This document shows, in pieces, positions 28,373-38,124 of a stretch of DNA of 64,000 nucleotides (positions within the stretch are counted from its first letter, which is position 1; each line of letters begins with the position of its first letter). A model generated the notes under the pieces. It did not search any database. It saw nothing but the letters and a program-made list of their open reading frames with translations, and was not told the origin of the DNA. This DNA is from Bigelowiella natans CCMP2755 (lineage: Eukaryota; Cercozoa; Chlorarachniophyceae), in the NCBI GenBank assembly GCA_000320545.1, contig ADNK01002758.1:1-64000 (forward strand). The letters are read 5' to 3'. The position numbers and the translations under genes are program-made.

Positions 28373-29625
28373 GTACATACCGGTGATAATGATGATGACT
28401 ATTTTTACCACAAAACACACACACACACACACATAGAGATAGAAAGAGAGAAAGAGAGAGAGAGAGAGAGCGAGAGAGAGAGGGTGGGGGGGGGGGGGGG
28501 GGGGGGGAAAAGAAAAGACTAAGTCCCAAGGTTTTCTTCTTCCTTGGATGCTATGATCTTTATGAGCAATAGTGTGAGACCTACCTCTATTGAATTTATC
28601 CATCAACTGAAATTCATCCATCAAACCTTATTGATTGCAGGAAGTAGTAGACGTAACACGCATTGTTCGTCAAAAGAAAGTAGTTCCTCATAGTGAGTGA
28701 TAAATGATCATTTGATTTTTCCTTTATCTACCTAGCTTCTTCAAGTCATCTTTGGTGAAATTGCCCCGCTGCTGCTGTTTGTTGTACATTTTCAATAAGA
28801 AGAACACTCGTTAAAGTAATACATCTTCATCATCTGCATTGATAGTCACGAACATAATGCAAGGGAAATCAATAATTATATTGCTAAATCCGCCACATCT
28901 ACACTTTTCAAATATGTCTGAGGATATTATAACTTTTCTCGCAATTACTACTCTTCTAAATCTTTTGTGTCTCTGAAGAAGCATCGATGCAAGCGGACAT
29001 CATGCATAAATCGATGACGATGATGATAATGGGATTTCCCAACCGATTTTGTGAAGAAACTTACAGGTTGCTGCTCCGAAATTGCAGCACCATTTAGCCC
29101 TTCTCCTGTAGTAGCATGTGCAGGACCAAAGTTCTCCCTCCTCGTGCTCTTCTTATTCTTCTCGTCAACCATTGAATAAATAGGTAGTGTCTGAATGCAA
29201 TAAGTAAGTAACCAGCACCCACGAATTCAATGTATTTACTGATGATCAAATGCGAGTGTTGTCGGTTTCAATGATGATGATAATGATAATGGTGATGATG
29301 ATTATGATTGATAGCGAGAACAACAATAGCAACCAGGATGATAACAAAAAATATGGTTGAGACTTACAGATTCATCGTCGATAACATAGGTGTTTCCTTT
29401 CTTAAATCCATTCCCCATTTCATAGAGCTCGTGAATGGCCTTCTCATATTCTTCTAAGTCTCTCTCTGCCTCATCTTTCATGAAGCTTCTTGCCAACCAT
29501 GAGTCCTCCTTCATTTTGTCCTTCACTCTTAAGAAGTCCTCTTTTGCGACGGCATAACGCCTGATATAATGGATAACATCAACGAAATTATCATGCTCTT
29601 TTGCATTGGGTGGTATAGAAAACAT
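20306..29625 (-). CDS. Large unrecognised multi-exon gene
   Basis: Start MFSIPPNAKEHDNF at 29625, preceded by an in-frame stop. Exons with matching phases: 29368-29625, 29065-29190; 28530-28626, 28209-28327, 27645-27849, 27306-27406, 26832-26901; 26308-26369, 26156-26199, 25486-25578, 25203-25251, and 24632-24851. Further exons are visible near 28740-28810, 22165-22250, 21663-21850, 21490-21560, 21232-21300, 20998-21045, 20752-20815, 20655-20720 and 20306-20450. The last ends HKVVKDIIELFQQVK with TAG. Segments include FRGHASSLRHSALIPWNDLS, LSWLERKIDYLEAESTKELF, EEVFMHVGMCYVRPKRNLK and FVGDYPQGYGPSTYSEMFIG. The middle (about 25.2-27.4 kb) is globular and the end is coiled coil. No domain is recognised. 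The last donor could instead splice onward into the FG-type gene at 20.24 kb, which would merge the two. Confidence 0.5.
20466..20508. repeat. (GA)n microsatellite
   Basis: A pure GA run, one of several long ones on the plus strand (1895-1933, 25315-25364, 39858-39897, 42449-42476, 46030-46068). At 46030 the run lies in a TTLL intron just after a donor. Confidence 0.9.
26365..26447. repeat. Two-copy 42-bp direct repeat at an intron edge
   Basis: CTACGTCGCTTGTTAAACCT and the following GTTAGTTGT...TTATAG occur twice in tandem. The copy nearest the coding side contains the acceptor of minus-strand exon 26308-26369. Confidence 0.75.
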
Positions 29626-29649
29626 TTTGATGCGTAGCGTTGGGTTGTA

Positions 29650-29688
29650 TTAGTCAGTTATTTCCTGAGTTGGTGTATGTCGGTAGAT

Positions 29689-29732
<44 letters not shown>

Positions 29733-29822
29733 GCTGCTGCTAATTACTTCCCGAGTTGTTCACCCCTGTATATTGGTATTATTAATTACTTCCTGAGCTC
29801 GTGTATATCGGTAGATCCAGTG
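29650..29822. repeat. Local duplication of an exon edge
   Basis: GGATCTACCGATATACACGA, ending at the donor GGAAGTAATTAAT, lies at 29786-29820 (minus). A diverged copy at about 29650-29692 reads TDIHQLRK with the GT donor changed to AT. A partial third copy (GAAGTAATTA) lies at about 29740. A GTA/TAG array separates them. Confidence 0.7.
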
Positions 29823-30253
29823 ATGTTGTCAATCAGTTTATCTAACTGATCATTAGACGATAGAAATTCTTTTATGCTCTCCGAAAGAAGGAGCTGCTGC
29901 GATTCTTTTGGGTTCAGATCTCTCAGTTCTCCTCCTCCTCCTCCTCCTCCTCCTGAATGGCGGACGATTTTGCCGTCGTGATGATAAGGGTCATAGCGGT
30001 GTGAGTCTTCGTCTTCGTCCATTCTATTATCCTGGTCTTTATTGAAAGGATGATGATGCATCCCACCCTTCAGACGATGCCATCCTTCGCATCTTTTCCC
30101 ACTACTATGACTCATCACTGTTCTTATTGAACTCGGGTAAATGTGGTGTTTAGGGAGTAAGAGGGCTAAACAGGCTGCCCACCAAATGACTGCTATTGAG
30201 AGACATCGTTTCAGCCTTCTTCTGCTGCCCCTCATATACACAAAGAAGCCCAT
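29786..30253 (-). CDS. Type II membrane-anchor exon, unrecognised protein
   Basis: An open exon from ATG 30253: a basic N terminus (MRGSRRRLKR), then a single hydrophobic span (CLSIAVIWWAACLALLLP, about residues 17-34), then a His/Asp/Gly-rich stalk and an amphipathic end (SESIKEFLSSNDQLDKLIDN). This layout fits a type II single-pass protein of the secretory pathway, such as a Golgi enzyme, but no catalytic motif is in this exon. It ends near the donor after TDIHELR. No phase-compatible next exon was found; MFSIPP... at 29625 looks like a separate start, although the two could be one gene through an unseen exon. The 3' edge of this exon is duplicated at 29650-29690. Confidence 0.45.
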   Translation of the reverse strand: MGFFVYMRGSRRRLKRCLSIAVIWWAACLALLLPKHHIYPSSIRTVMSHSSGKRCEGWHRLKGGMHHHPFNKDQDNRMDEDEDSHRYDPYHHDGKIVRHSGGGGGGGGELRDLNPKESQQLLLSESIKEFLSSNDQLDKLIDNITGSTDIHELRK

Positions 30254-30334
30254 GTACTGATCAGAGCATATTAATCAGCCACTGGCTTGAAATTTAGCTG
30301 AGCACCAGGTAATTATTGATCCATTGGGCTTGTT

Positions 30335-30509
30335 AGTTAGTTAGTTAGTTAGTTATTCTGTTCGCGTCCTTGACTTCCCAGCTATGTTATTTCACCGAAG
30401 TGGTTTTCATATTGGATGTTGTCTCATAACGGACATTGCGAAAGTCAAAAATTGTCCAGGTCAGCTTGTTTGCGTTCTGATCATTTGCTCATCTCGGGGG
30501 GAGGGACAG

Positions 30510-30577
<68 letters not shown>

Positions 30578-30671
30578 GGTAGGAAATTCCCAGCATGTTC
30601 CTACTTTCGGTGAAAAAATATGTAGGTGGGAAGTCAAGGATGCGAACAGACTAACCGACCAACCAACTAAC
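30335..30671. mobile_element. Fold-back/MITE-like element, copy 2
   Basis: The left end reads GTTAGTTATTCTGTTCGCG, then TCCTTGACTTCCCAGC, and on to TTTCACCGAA. The right end (30609-30671) carries the inverted match: TTCGGTGAAAAAATA, GTGGGAAGTCAAGGATGCGA, ending ACCAACTAACTGC. The inverted ends are about 60 bp and around 80% alike. A long GTT array (about 30511-30577) and GGAAATTCCCAGCATGTTCC lie inside. There is no coding capacity, so it is a non-autonomous element. It lies at the junction with palindrome-rich island C. Confidence 0.65.
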
Positions 30672-30689
30672 TGCACGTTGGTCAAACAT

Positions 30690-32890
30690 CGAAACGAGTG
30701 CTCGAAAGGTGCTGAACCCCAAACCTTTGCTGATCATTGGACCCAACTTTTCAGGAGAGTGGGGAGTGGCGTTGCACTGCTAGATTGTCACCGCCACGAT
30801 GCTGGCATGCTTCGTGCTGTGTCAAGGTTGCCCGTCCAAGTGCCGTCCGTGCTAGCGTGGCCGGCGCACGTGAAACAAACCTCAACTTTTCATGCTGGCA
30901 TGGATTTCCAGTTGCTTGAGGAGAACACGAATTGCACGATTGTCGAGTGAATCAGCGCGTCTGGGCTGGCAGGCGTGTCCCACCTGGCTAGCTGGCCATG
31001 CTGACATGCGTGACACTTTTCTGGTTTTGGCCGCTCCAACGAAATCCCTTTTTCTTTCTCTCAATGTGCGAACGTTGTCAGGTCTTGTGGACGATGAGTC
31101 TTCAGTGTTTCGCATGGGCGACGGCATCAAGCTTGAGAGCACCACAGTCAAGTCGAAGTTTGCAACCAAAAGAAAGGACGCAGCACGTGACCACACGTTT
31201 GTTGTGACTTTGCATGATGACGGGTTGCGCGCTGATGGGACACCAAGACCTTTGAAACCAATGGTTGCGCAGGTATCAAAGGTTGCATCTTGGCAGGCAT
31301 CCAATCGCAAGGACGAGGTTGGGCAATGCGCGATGAAAGTGAAAGTCCTTTCGTCAACTGCGACTTCTGACCCGAACGTGTTGTCTGTCAATGTCAATTT
31401 GCAACCAAGAGGGTCGCCAGCGACAGGGGAGTGGGCAGGCACAAGGCATTCCGTGGCACGCAGAGCGCCGTTGATGTTGCCTGAAGTCATGCATTCGTCT
31501 GGACACGATGTGGTCTTGAGTTCCAACGTGTTTGGCGTGTGCATGGTTCCACAAGATCGATGTTCAGCACAATGAAAAAATTGTCGAATGGAGTGCATCA
31601 TCACGCAATGATTGTGTTGATGCTCACGCAGTGATTGTCAATGTGCAATGATTGCATTTCCAAACTCAATGAAAATTCAATGCACAATGATTTGAAGATC
31701 GAGCAACAACCAGTCTCAGCATTGTGTCATGCGCAATGATTGAGAATCACCACGTTTGGAGCATGACGATGCGCGACCACACGTTCACGTGTCATGCACC
31801 TGGTGCATGCTGGCATGCGACGCAGGCCAATGATGTGAAGATCATCGTTTTGCAATGATTGAAAAGCATCACGCAAGGGTCATCATGCAATCATTTTTGT
31901 GTCATTTCATGATGAAAAAACAACATGCATTGATTTGGAAAGTGTCAACACGCAATGATTCAAGTTTGTTTTTCATTGATCATCATTGTGCATTGATTTC
32001 ATGTCAACACGTGATGAAAAATCAACACGAAATGATTTGGGCAAAATCCACATGTGATGATTCAGAATCATTGCGCAACAATCATCAACAAGCAATGATT
32101 TGGAATCTTCACGTGATGAATTTTTTCATTGCATGATGTTTCATTGTGATCAATGCATGATGATTCTGATTCATTGATGATGATGTTCATTGTGTGATGA
32201 TGACATCATCATTGCACAATGATGAAATGATGACATCAAAATCATCACGTGATGATGAACATCATCACATGATGAAAAAACATCACATGATGAATTTGAG
32301 CCATCATTGCGCAATGAATTTTGGACCACAGTGGTTGCATGTGTGATGCACGTGTCATGCATGCACATCCAGACGCATTGCCATCTAGCCATGCATGTCT
32401 GCAGCTGCGTGACATTCCAGCATTGCATGACCTAGTGACATGCAATGTCACGTTGTGTCACTGTCTAGCTGTCTAGCTGTGTCCATGGTTCATTCCGGCT
32501 GCACCAACGATGAATTGCACAAACCAATCACTCGTCAATTCTGGGACGCCCTCAAACTCCTTGGCGCTGCGGTCAATGTTGCAAGGCACCATGAGAGATG
32601 CAGACCGCCAGTTGCGTGGCGAACTCCAATGCGAGCCCATTGCTAGCTTGGACTGCATTCGCACATTTCCAATTCTTCCGCGGGCATCTCCAACACGTTG
32701 TGCGAGTGATCCGCAGCGTGCAGCGGCACCAGCTACAAACAGTCAACTACGCAATGAATCAACATGATTGTGAGATGGCAGAATCAATGCACAATCAAAC
32801 ACTAATTGACACGTTGCTCAAAGCTTTTTCCTTCAATTCATGAAACAACGAGAGTGGTTTTCTGCGAACCCATGCTAGCGCAGCATGGTC
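30690..32890. other. Palindrome-rich island C
   Basis: About 2.2 kb, higher in GC than its surroundings and without microsatellites; frequent CATGC, GCTAGC and TGGCATGC-like words. Part 30892-31575 is open on both strands. Part 31570-32330 is a degenerate series of ATGATT/CACGCAATGA motifs. No intron or recognisable domain. It directly follows the fold-back element, and an ordinary coding frame starts at its right edge (32895). Confidence 0.5.
30892..31575 (+). CDS. Unrecognised 227-residue open frame in island C
   Basis: A single uninterrupted frame, uncommon in this intron-rich window. From about residue 38 the sequence reads like a mixed alpha/beta protein (SVFRMGDGIKLESTTVKSKF, DHTFVVTLHDDGLRADG, KVLSSTATSDPNVLSVNVNL). 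The opposite strand is also open for 240 codons (30882-31604), so openness alone is weak evidence and may come from high GC. No family recognised. It could be a captured gene from a mobile element or virus, or chance. Confidence 0.25.
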   Translation: MLAWISSCLRRTRIARLSSESARLGWQACPTWLAGHADMRDTFLVLAAPTKSLFLSLNVRTLSGLVDDESSVFRMGDGIKLESTTVKSKFATKRKDAARDHTFVVTLHDDGLRADGTPRPLKPMVAQVSKVASWQASNRKDEVGQCAMKVKVLSSTATSDPNVLSVNVNLQPRGSPATGEWAGTRHSVARRAPLMLPEVMHSSGHDVVLSSNVFGVCMVPQDRCSAQ

Positions 32891-32894
32891 ATAG

Positions 32895-33110
32895 ATGATC
32901 GAATGGAAAATGGGGTATTCGCTACAGAATCATTTCGACATTGCCGCGGGAACTGCTGTTTCTCCCAGCGACAAACTCTACTGGGACATTCTTCCATTGT
33001 CCTTCGGGGATAGAAAAAAGATGCAAGCTCATATCATTGAATACTCCAGGAACCTCGAAGGACGAATCAGAGATCTTCACCTCCTTGCAGTATCTAAATA
33101 CGATATTTAA
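32895..33110 (+). CDS. Small hypothetical frame at island C edge
   Basis: 71 codons from ATG 32895 (an in-frame TAG precedes it) to TAA. The sequence is evenly composed and protein-like (AVSPSDKLYWDILPLSFGDR, ending LHLLAVSKYDI). It may be a terminal exon whose upstream part was lost or replaced by island C, since TCATAG could also serve as an acceptor. No domain recognised. Confidence 0.35.
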   Translation: MIEWKMGYSLQNHFDIAAGTAVSPSDKLYWDILPLSFGDRKKMQAHIIEYSRNLEGRIRDLHLLAVSKYDI

Positions 33111-33216
33111 TTCAAATTAGCACATCTCACAAGTTTTGTTCCAACATCTACATTTGCATGGCATTTTATGAGCTATTAACATTCGTGATGATTAAATTCT
33201 TATAATGAGTTATTTC

Positions 33217-33391
33217 TCACGGAAGTATTCGAGGTAATGCTAAGTCCTTCTCTGTGTTATGTTTGTCGCCCCCATTCCCTGGCGCGATATTGTTCTTATC
33301 CACATAGGCTGATAAACTGTGGCGTGGGTGGGAAAGTAAAAACGATATATTGTTTCTAGTTTGAGGAGTCACTTCCCTACACATACAAACA

Positions 33392-33425
<34 letters not shown>

Positions 33426-33436
33426 CCATATTTATA

Positions 33437-33484
<48 letters not shown>

Positions 33485-34516
33485 TGTCACACCTGTTGCC
33501 GATTAAAGCAACTCGAGAAATGTTTTCTCCCCAATTTGCCCAAATGACGTTACTGTACATTCCTATTATCCATTAAAGAAGCAAGGGAGGCTAAATGACA
33601 TCTGATTGTACATTCCTATTATCGAAGAAGAAAATATAGAATTAGAAATATAATTAAGAGGTAAATATCAGCACCCTGGAGGTGGTTATTTTGAGCCCCT
33701 CCCTCCCGTGTACTGACTATAGAGCTAATCTCCAGTTTCACAATAAAAAGTTCTGTTGTTCTCATAACAGGTGGAAAACGGTACTATGCAGTGTAATAAT
33801 TGCTGTAGTTTTCTTCAAACGATTCTTTATAATTTAGATAGTTGCCGTCAAATTGCTGCACAATTGCCTTTCGAACAGTGTGGCATGAACATTATCGTTG
33901 GCATCTTTGCACGACGTTTACATCTTTCATTAACCCTATTAGTATTCAATTGCAGCAGAAAGAATATGCAATTGACCAACAGCAGAATATGTGATTATCA
34001 TTTATATTCGTCATTCGTAACATCACATTAATAATGAACAACATAACCGCAGTTAGTACGTACGTACTATAACTGTAAGAATGAAGACATGATGTAGAGA
34101 AGCAGAAGAAGAACAAGAAGAACAAGAACAAGAAGAAGGAGCATGGTTTATAAACATAAACAGGTCTCCTCCTCCTCCTCTTATCGAAGTAATTGCTAGT
34201 TGTCATATTCTTACAATATTAACTAGACTACCACGACACTATAACACCTTCTCCTAATTTTTAGCACCTTATGCGCTGACATTTATAATCGAGTTCCAAG
34301 ATTTCGTATTCCATATCGGAGAGCATGGGATCATAAACTAGCACTCTAACCACCCCATCATCCTTCTGAGCAGAAAAGAACAGATTATTTCACTGAAAAT
34401 ATAATCAAAATATCATGATCAACATCATATATATACACCACCCCTCGTTGTCATGGTAGTAGTATGTACTTTGTGTTTTCACGATAGATGATGATCAAAA
34501 CAAATATAGTTTATTG

Positions 34517-34553
<37 letters not shown>

Positions 34554-35672
34554 AGGTACGTGATACTACCAGTGGTAGTGTGGGTGATGATAAGTTTCCT
34601 GGCTGTTGCTGCTGCTGTACAGCAAATCCCTTTTTATCTTCAGATTCACTCTTATTGTGTTTGGCTGCTGTATCTTGTTTCTTTTGACACTCATTATCGT
34701 CGTCACGATCATCATCATCTTCTTCTTTTACTTCTTCTTGATTGCTTTCCTCCCTATTACTTGCAGCTATAATGTTCTCAACAGCCTCCCGCAATGCCAT
34801 TAAAAACCTTGAGAAATGAGTAGTGGACATAATTGCATGCATCAATTTATACTATTTTTTTATTATGAACAATAATCAATTCATTATAGCAGGATCACCC
34901 GAGCTGGATTTGAGCACTAGGAGACGTCTTAATCCGCCCTTGTTTGTGGTAATATATGATATGATGTGAAAAAAATAATGTTGTTAGTTTGTTGTAAATA
35001 ATGATTATGCTGATCATGGGTTATAATGATTAAACTGAATGAGGCAAATATGATATCAACCAATGCCATAGCAGACGATCTCCACTGATGATGATGATGA
35101 TGATGCAACTTTGCTGCTGCTGCTGCTGCTACTACTACTACTGGGACTGATGCTGCTGTTTTTATCATCATTTGGAGTGCTACTCAAATGACGACGAGTG
35201 CTTCTCCGCTTGCCGTCGCCGCAATAAGCCCGACGCCCCTGTAATTGAAGGAAATCTTGCAACTTTGAGAATAATGTGCCTAGTGATGATGATAATTAGA
35301 GTGATGATCAGGAGTTGGTTGAGTGATTTAGTGCTAACCGCATAATTTTATTTATTGCATTATTGCTACTACTATTGGCAACAGCAGCAGTAGCTCATGT
35401 TAAAGTGGCAATCGAGATAAATGATAAACTAATCACAATGATTTGCGAGAGGCAGGATATAAGGAGAGAGACAAAGCACAAACGCTTACTTTCTTTCCAC
35501 TTACTTCCACCTAGCTAATCGATAAATCGATGTCTATTATAATACATATATTAAAATATTTCCGCCGTTGTCTGTCCTAATGCAACTTCACCGTTATGTC
35601 CTACTACCTTGGATAGCTTTCATGTAATTTGATTTTCGAAGCAATGCCCTTATATATAAAACACATATATTT

Positions 35673-35720
<48 letters not shown>

Positions 35721-36980
35721 CAAGATCGCTCATATTCGAATCTGCACACCATTCTAGTTGGAACACACAACACACACACGTGCATATACATGATACTCAC
35801 ACGTGCATATACATGATACACACAACAGCGCAGCACAAAAATTATTAGATGTCCTGTAGATATGCGTAATCAAAGCAAAGAGTTGTTGATTTACCAAGCG
35901 GTACAATGTGCGTGCTTGCATACTTTGTAATTCCAAACATACCTCTGCTCCTCAACGATGGAAACTATACGCTCTCTAAAAGATTTTTTCGCTTTATGGG
36001 CCATCTTGTTGTAGCGTAGGTTTTCCCTGGACACATTTTCAAGTGCCTAAGTAGTAGTAGTAGTAGTAGTAGCAGCAAGAGCAGCAGCAGCAGTAGAGGC
36101 AGTGGTAGGAACGCTACATATAAGCCACAAACAACGTCAACCGGAATTATCGCGTTGCAGTATCCTTCTTCTTCTCCATGAACTGCTGCCCAATAGCCCT
36201 TACTACCTGCTGAGCTGCATTTGAGGAGGAGGAGGATGTATTCGGTCTTCTTCTTCCTCCTTTCCGCTTGCCTCGTGGTTTTTTGGGGTCCTGCCTGATA
36301 ACAATTATTCAATCATCATAGTGTGAGTGAATCTCACTCATCAACACACAACATCTACACATCATCATCACCATCGTAATCATCAACATCAGGTTCATAT
36401 TATTACCACGGGGCCTCTCGTCGCATTTTCCGTCCCCTCCTCGCTCTACTCGAACAAGCTTCCAGCTGAAGCTTTGAGAAACTGTTGGATGTGTTGTTTT
36501 ATGATCTTAAACTGGATAAATACTTCATGCATAATTTACCATCAAAAAATAAATTGTGTGATTGGGAACAACTAATTCTATAAACACATGCTATTTAGAG
36601 ATTACGACAAATATAATATTGAAATTAATCAAATAATAAGAGATCAAACTTGTCAACGCTCCAACGTGAGAAGCAAGAATGGGGGAAGGAATGCTCAATC
36701 AAATGCGGGCTCAGAATAAGGCTACGACAGCTTTTCTCACAAAGATGCTCGCGGAGAGTGAAAGCAGCGAGAAAGCAGATAAAAAGAAGAGGGTACCAGC
36801 TGCGCAGTTGAATGGATGCTAACCTCCTCCCTCCCCCTCCTCCTGCTGCTGCTGCGCTGCTGCTCCTGCTGCAACTCCTCCTACTCTGATTCTGATACAC
36901 GTGCTATAAATTAAGCGAAACTTGGTTGCGTCGTCTCGGATGTCAACATCTTCAGATTCATCTTCAGTGAAGGTCCTGAA
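33217..36980 (-). CDS. SRR1-domain protein
   Basis: Secure 3' exons: 35061-35262 (ends SVEIVCYGIG), an exon near 34600-34807 (FLMALREAVENI, acidic), 34268-34365 (VLVYDPMLSDMEYEILEL), 33868-33935 (PTIMFMPHC), 33493-33562 (MYSNVIWANWGENISRVALI) and 33217-33376 (stop). These are the ordered hallmarks of the SRR1 family (VCYGLG, VYDP, MPHC, LYNNLLWSNW, IGN), represented by plant SRR1 and animal SRRD, linked to circadian/light signalling and haem-related regulation; the biochemical role is unsettled. The intron after MPHCSKG uses a GC donor. Upstream candidate exons at 35895-36046, 36210-36297, about 36411-36470 and 36834-36977 add a basic NLS-like N terminus (DPKKPRGKRKGGRRR) and an acidic piece (FTEDESEDVDIRDDATKF). 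The start is not resolved and some upstream phases do not fit. Poly-Ser and acidic insertions are larger than usual for the family. Confidence 0.7.
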
Positions 36981-37159
36981 TAGTAAGAGAATCTTCGGAT
37001 AAATCGCCCTCCAAAATGTTTGTTATTATTACTTTTCTCACTGAAATGTGGTCAAGTTGTATCGTATCGTTACTGTTGTTGTCGTCGTCGTCGTCGTCGT
37101 CGTCATTGTCGGAACTGAGAGCATGCAAGTAAGCCACAGAGATATCTATCACAGAGAGC

Positions 37160-37480
37160 TCAGGAACTACTAGTACTGATGTTGAGTCGTTGTCTGTGGA
37201 GCTATAACTGATGATCCATTTCAATGGTTATTTGAGTCGTTATCTGACGACCTTTAACTGATGATCCATTTGAATGGTTATTTGAGTCGTTGTCTGACGA
37301 CCTATAACTGATGATCCATTTCAATGGTTATTTGAGTCGTTGTCTGACGACGTATAACTGATGATCCATTTCAATGGTTATTTGAGTCGTCGTTGTCTGT
37401 GGACCTATAACTGATGATCCATTTGAATGGTTATTTGAGTCGTTGTCTGTGGACCTATAACTGATGACCATTTCAATGTT
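37160..37480. repeat. 50-bp tandem repeat, about 6 copies
   Basis: The unit TGATGATCCATTTCAATGGT plus TATTTGAGTCGTTGTCTGACG starts at 37209, 37259, 37309, 37359, 37412 and 37462. Most steps are 50 bp and one is 53 bp because of an extra CGT. Copies differ at a few sites. It lies between the divergent SRR1-type and TTLL genes, so it may sit in their promoter region or a first intron. Confidence 0.9.
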
Positions 37481-37521
37481 AACAATAACAAAGGACAATT
37501 ATATTTTCTTCCTCTTGACAG

Positions 37522-38068
37522 CAGGTGAGATCACGGAGTAAAGAACAACCAAATGGATTAAGAGTAAATGTCTGCAGTTGCTCTAATAGCTCAGCATCAA
37601 TTGTCCGCAAACTCATACAAAAGTATGTATTAGTATGACGTATGAGTATTCATGAATTATATTTATTCATGATTATATGCGATAGTATTTATATCATTAT
37701 CGTGGTCTAGATCCAAACATCATGATTTTGAGTTGTTATTATATTGGTGCTTTGCCCCTGTCCTTTTACTTGTTCCCACTACTTCTTTTTTTTAAATAAT
37801 GTCATCATTGAAGCTAGTGGGTCTCCCCTCCCTTTAAGTCCCATTTATACTCCTACCCTCCGCTGCTGCTGCTACCATATTGTGACTCCTCCCTCCCGTT
37901 CATTTCCCTATTCCGAAACAGCAACAACAAGAACAACAACCTTTATTATTATTATTATAACAAATTATCTTAGATATGGGTGGATTGAGACCAAATCGAA
38001 GGCGCGATGTCATCTATTGGTACTCCAACAACAACAACAACAAGATCATCATCATCATATTAAACACA

Positions 38069-38124
<56 letters not shown>

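Noticed and set aside
30882-31604. 240-codon minus-strand frame in island C
   Set aside because: It is the mirror of the plus frame 30892-31575 and is less protein-like (high Ser/Thr/Cys/Arg, no helix pattern). At most one can be real.
33771-34352. Plus-strand frames that seemed to make a small gene (starting VENGTMQCNN, ending AWDHKLAL)
   Set aside because: They are antisense to the SRR1 exons 33868-33935 and 34268-34365, whose minus-strand reading matches family motifs with correct phases.
35896-35943. Possible 20-bp intron near 35924-35943 in the SRR1 gene
   Set aside because: The frame reads through it without a stop to the donor at 35894, so no micro-intron is needed.
36625-36900. 91-codon minus frame with a hydrophobic stretch; the plus strand there also reads protein-like (MLNQMRAQNKATTAFLTKML)
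   Set aside because: Neither reading joins neighbouring exons in phase, so I left it out of both the SRR1 and TTLL models.
36941-36967. MSTSSDSSS as the definite first exon of TTLL
   Set aside because: Its phase fits the 37522 exon, but the opposite strand (DESEDVDIRDD) is equally coding-like for the SRR1 gene, so it is only mentioned as a candidate.
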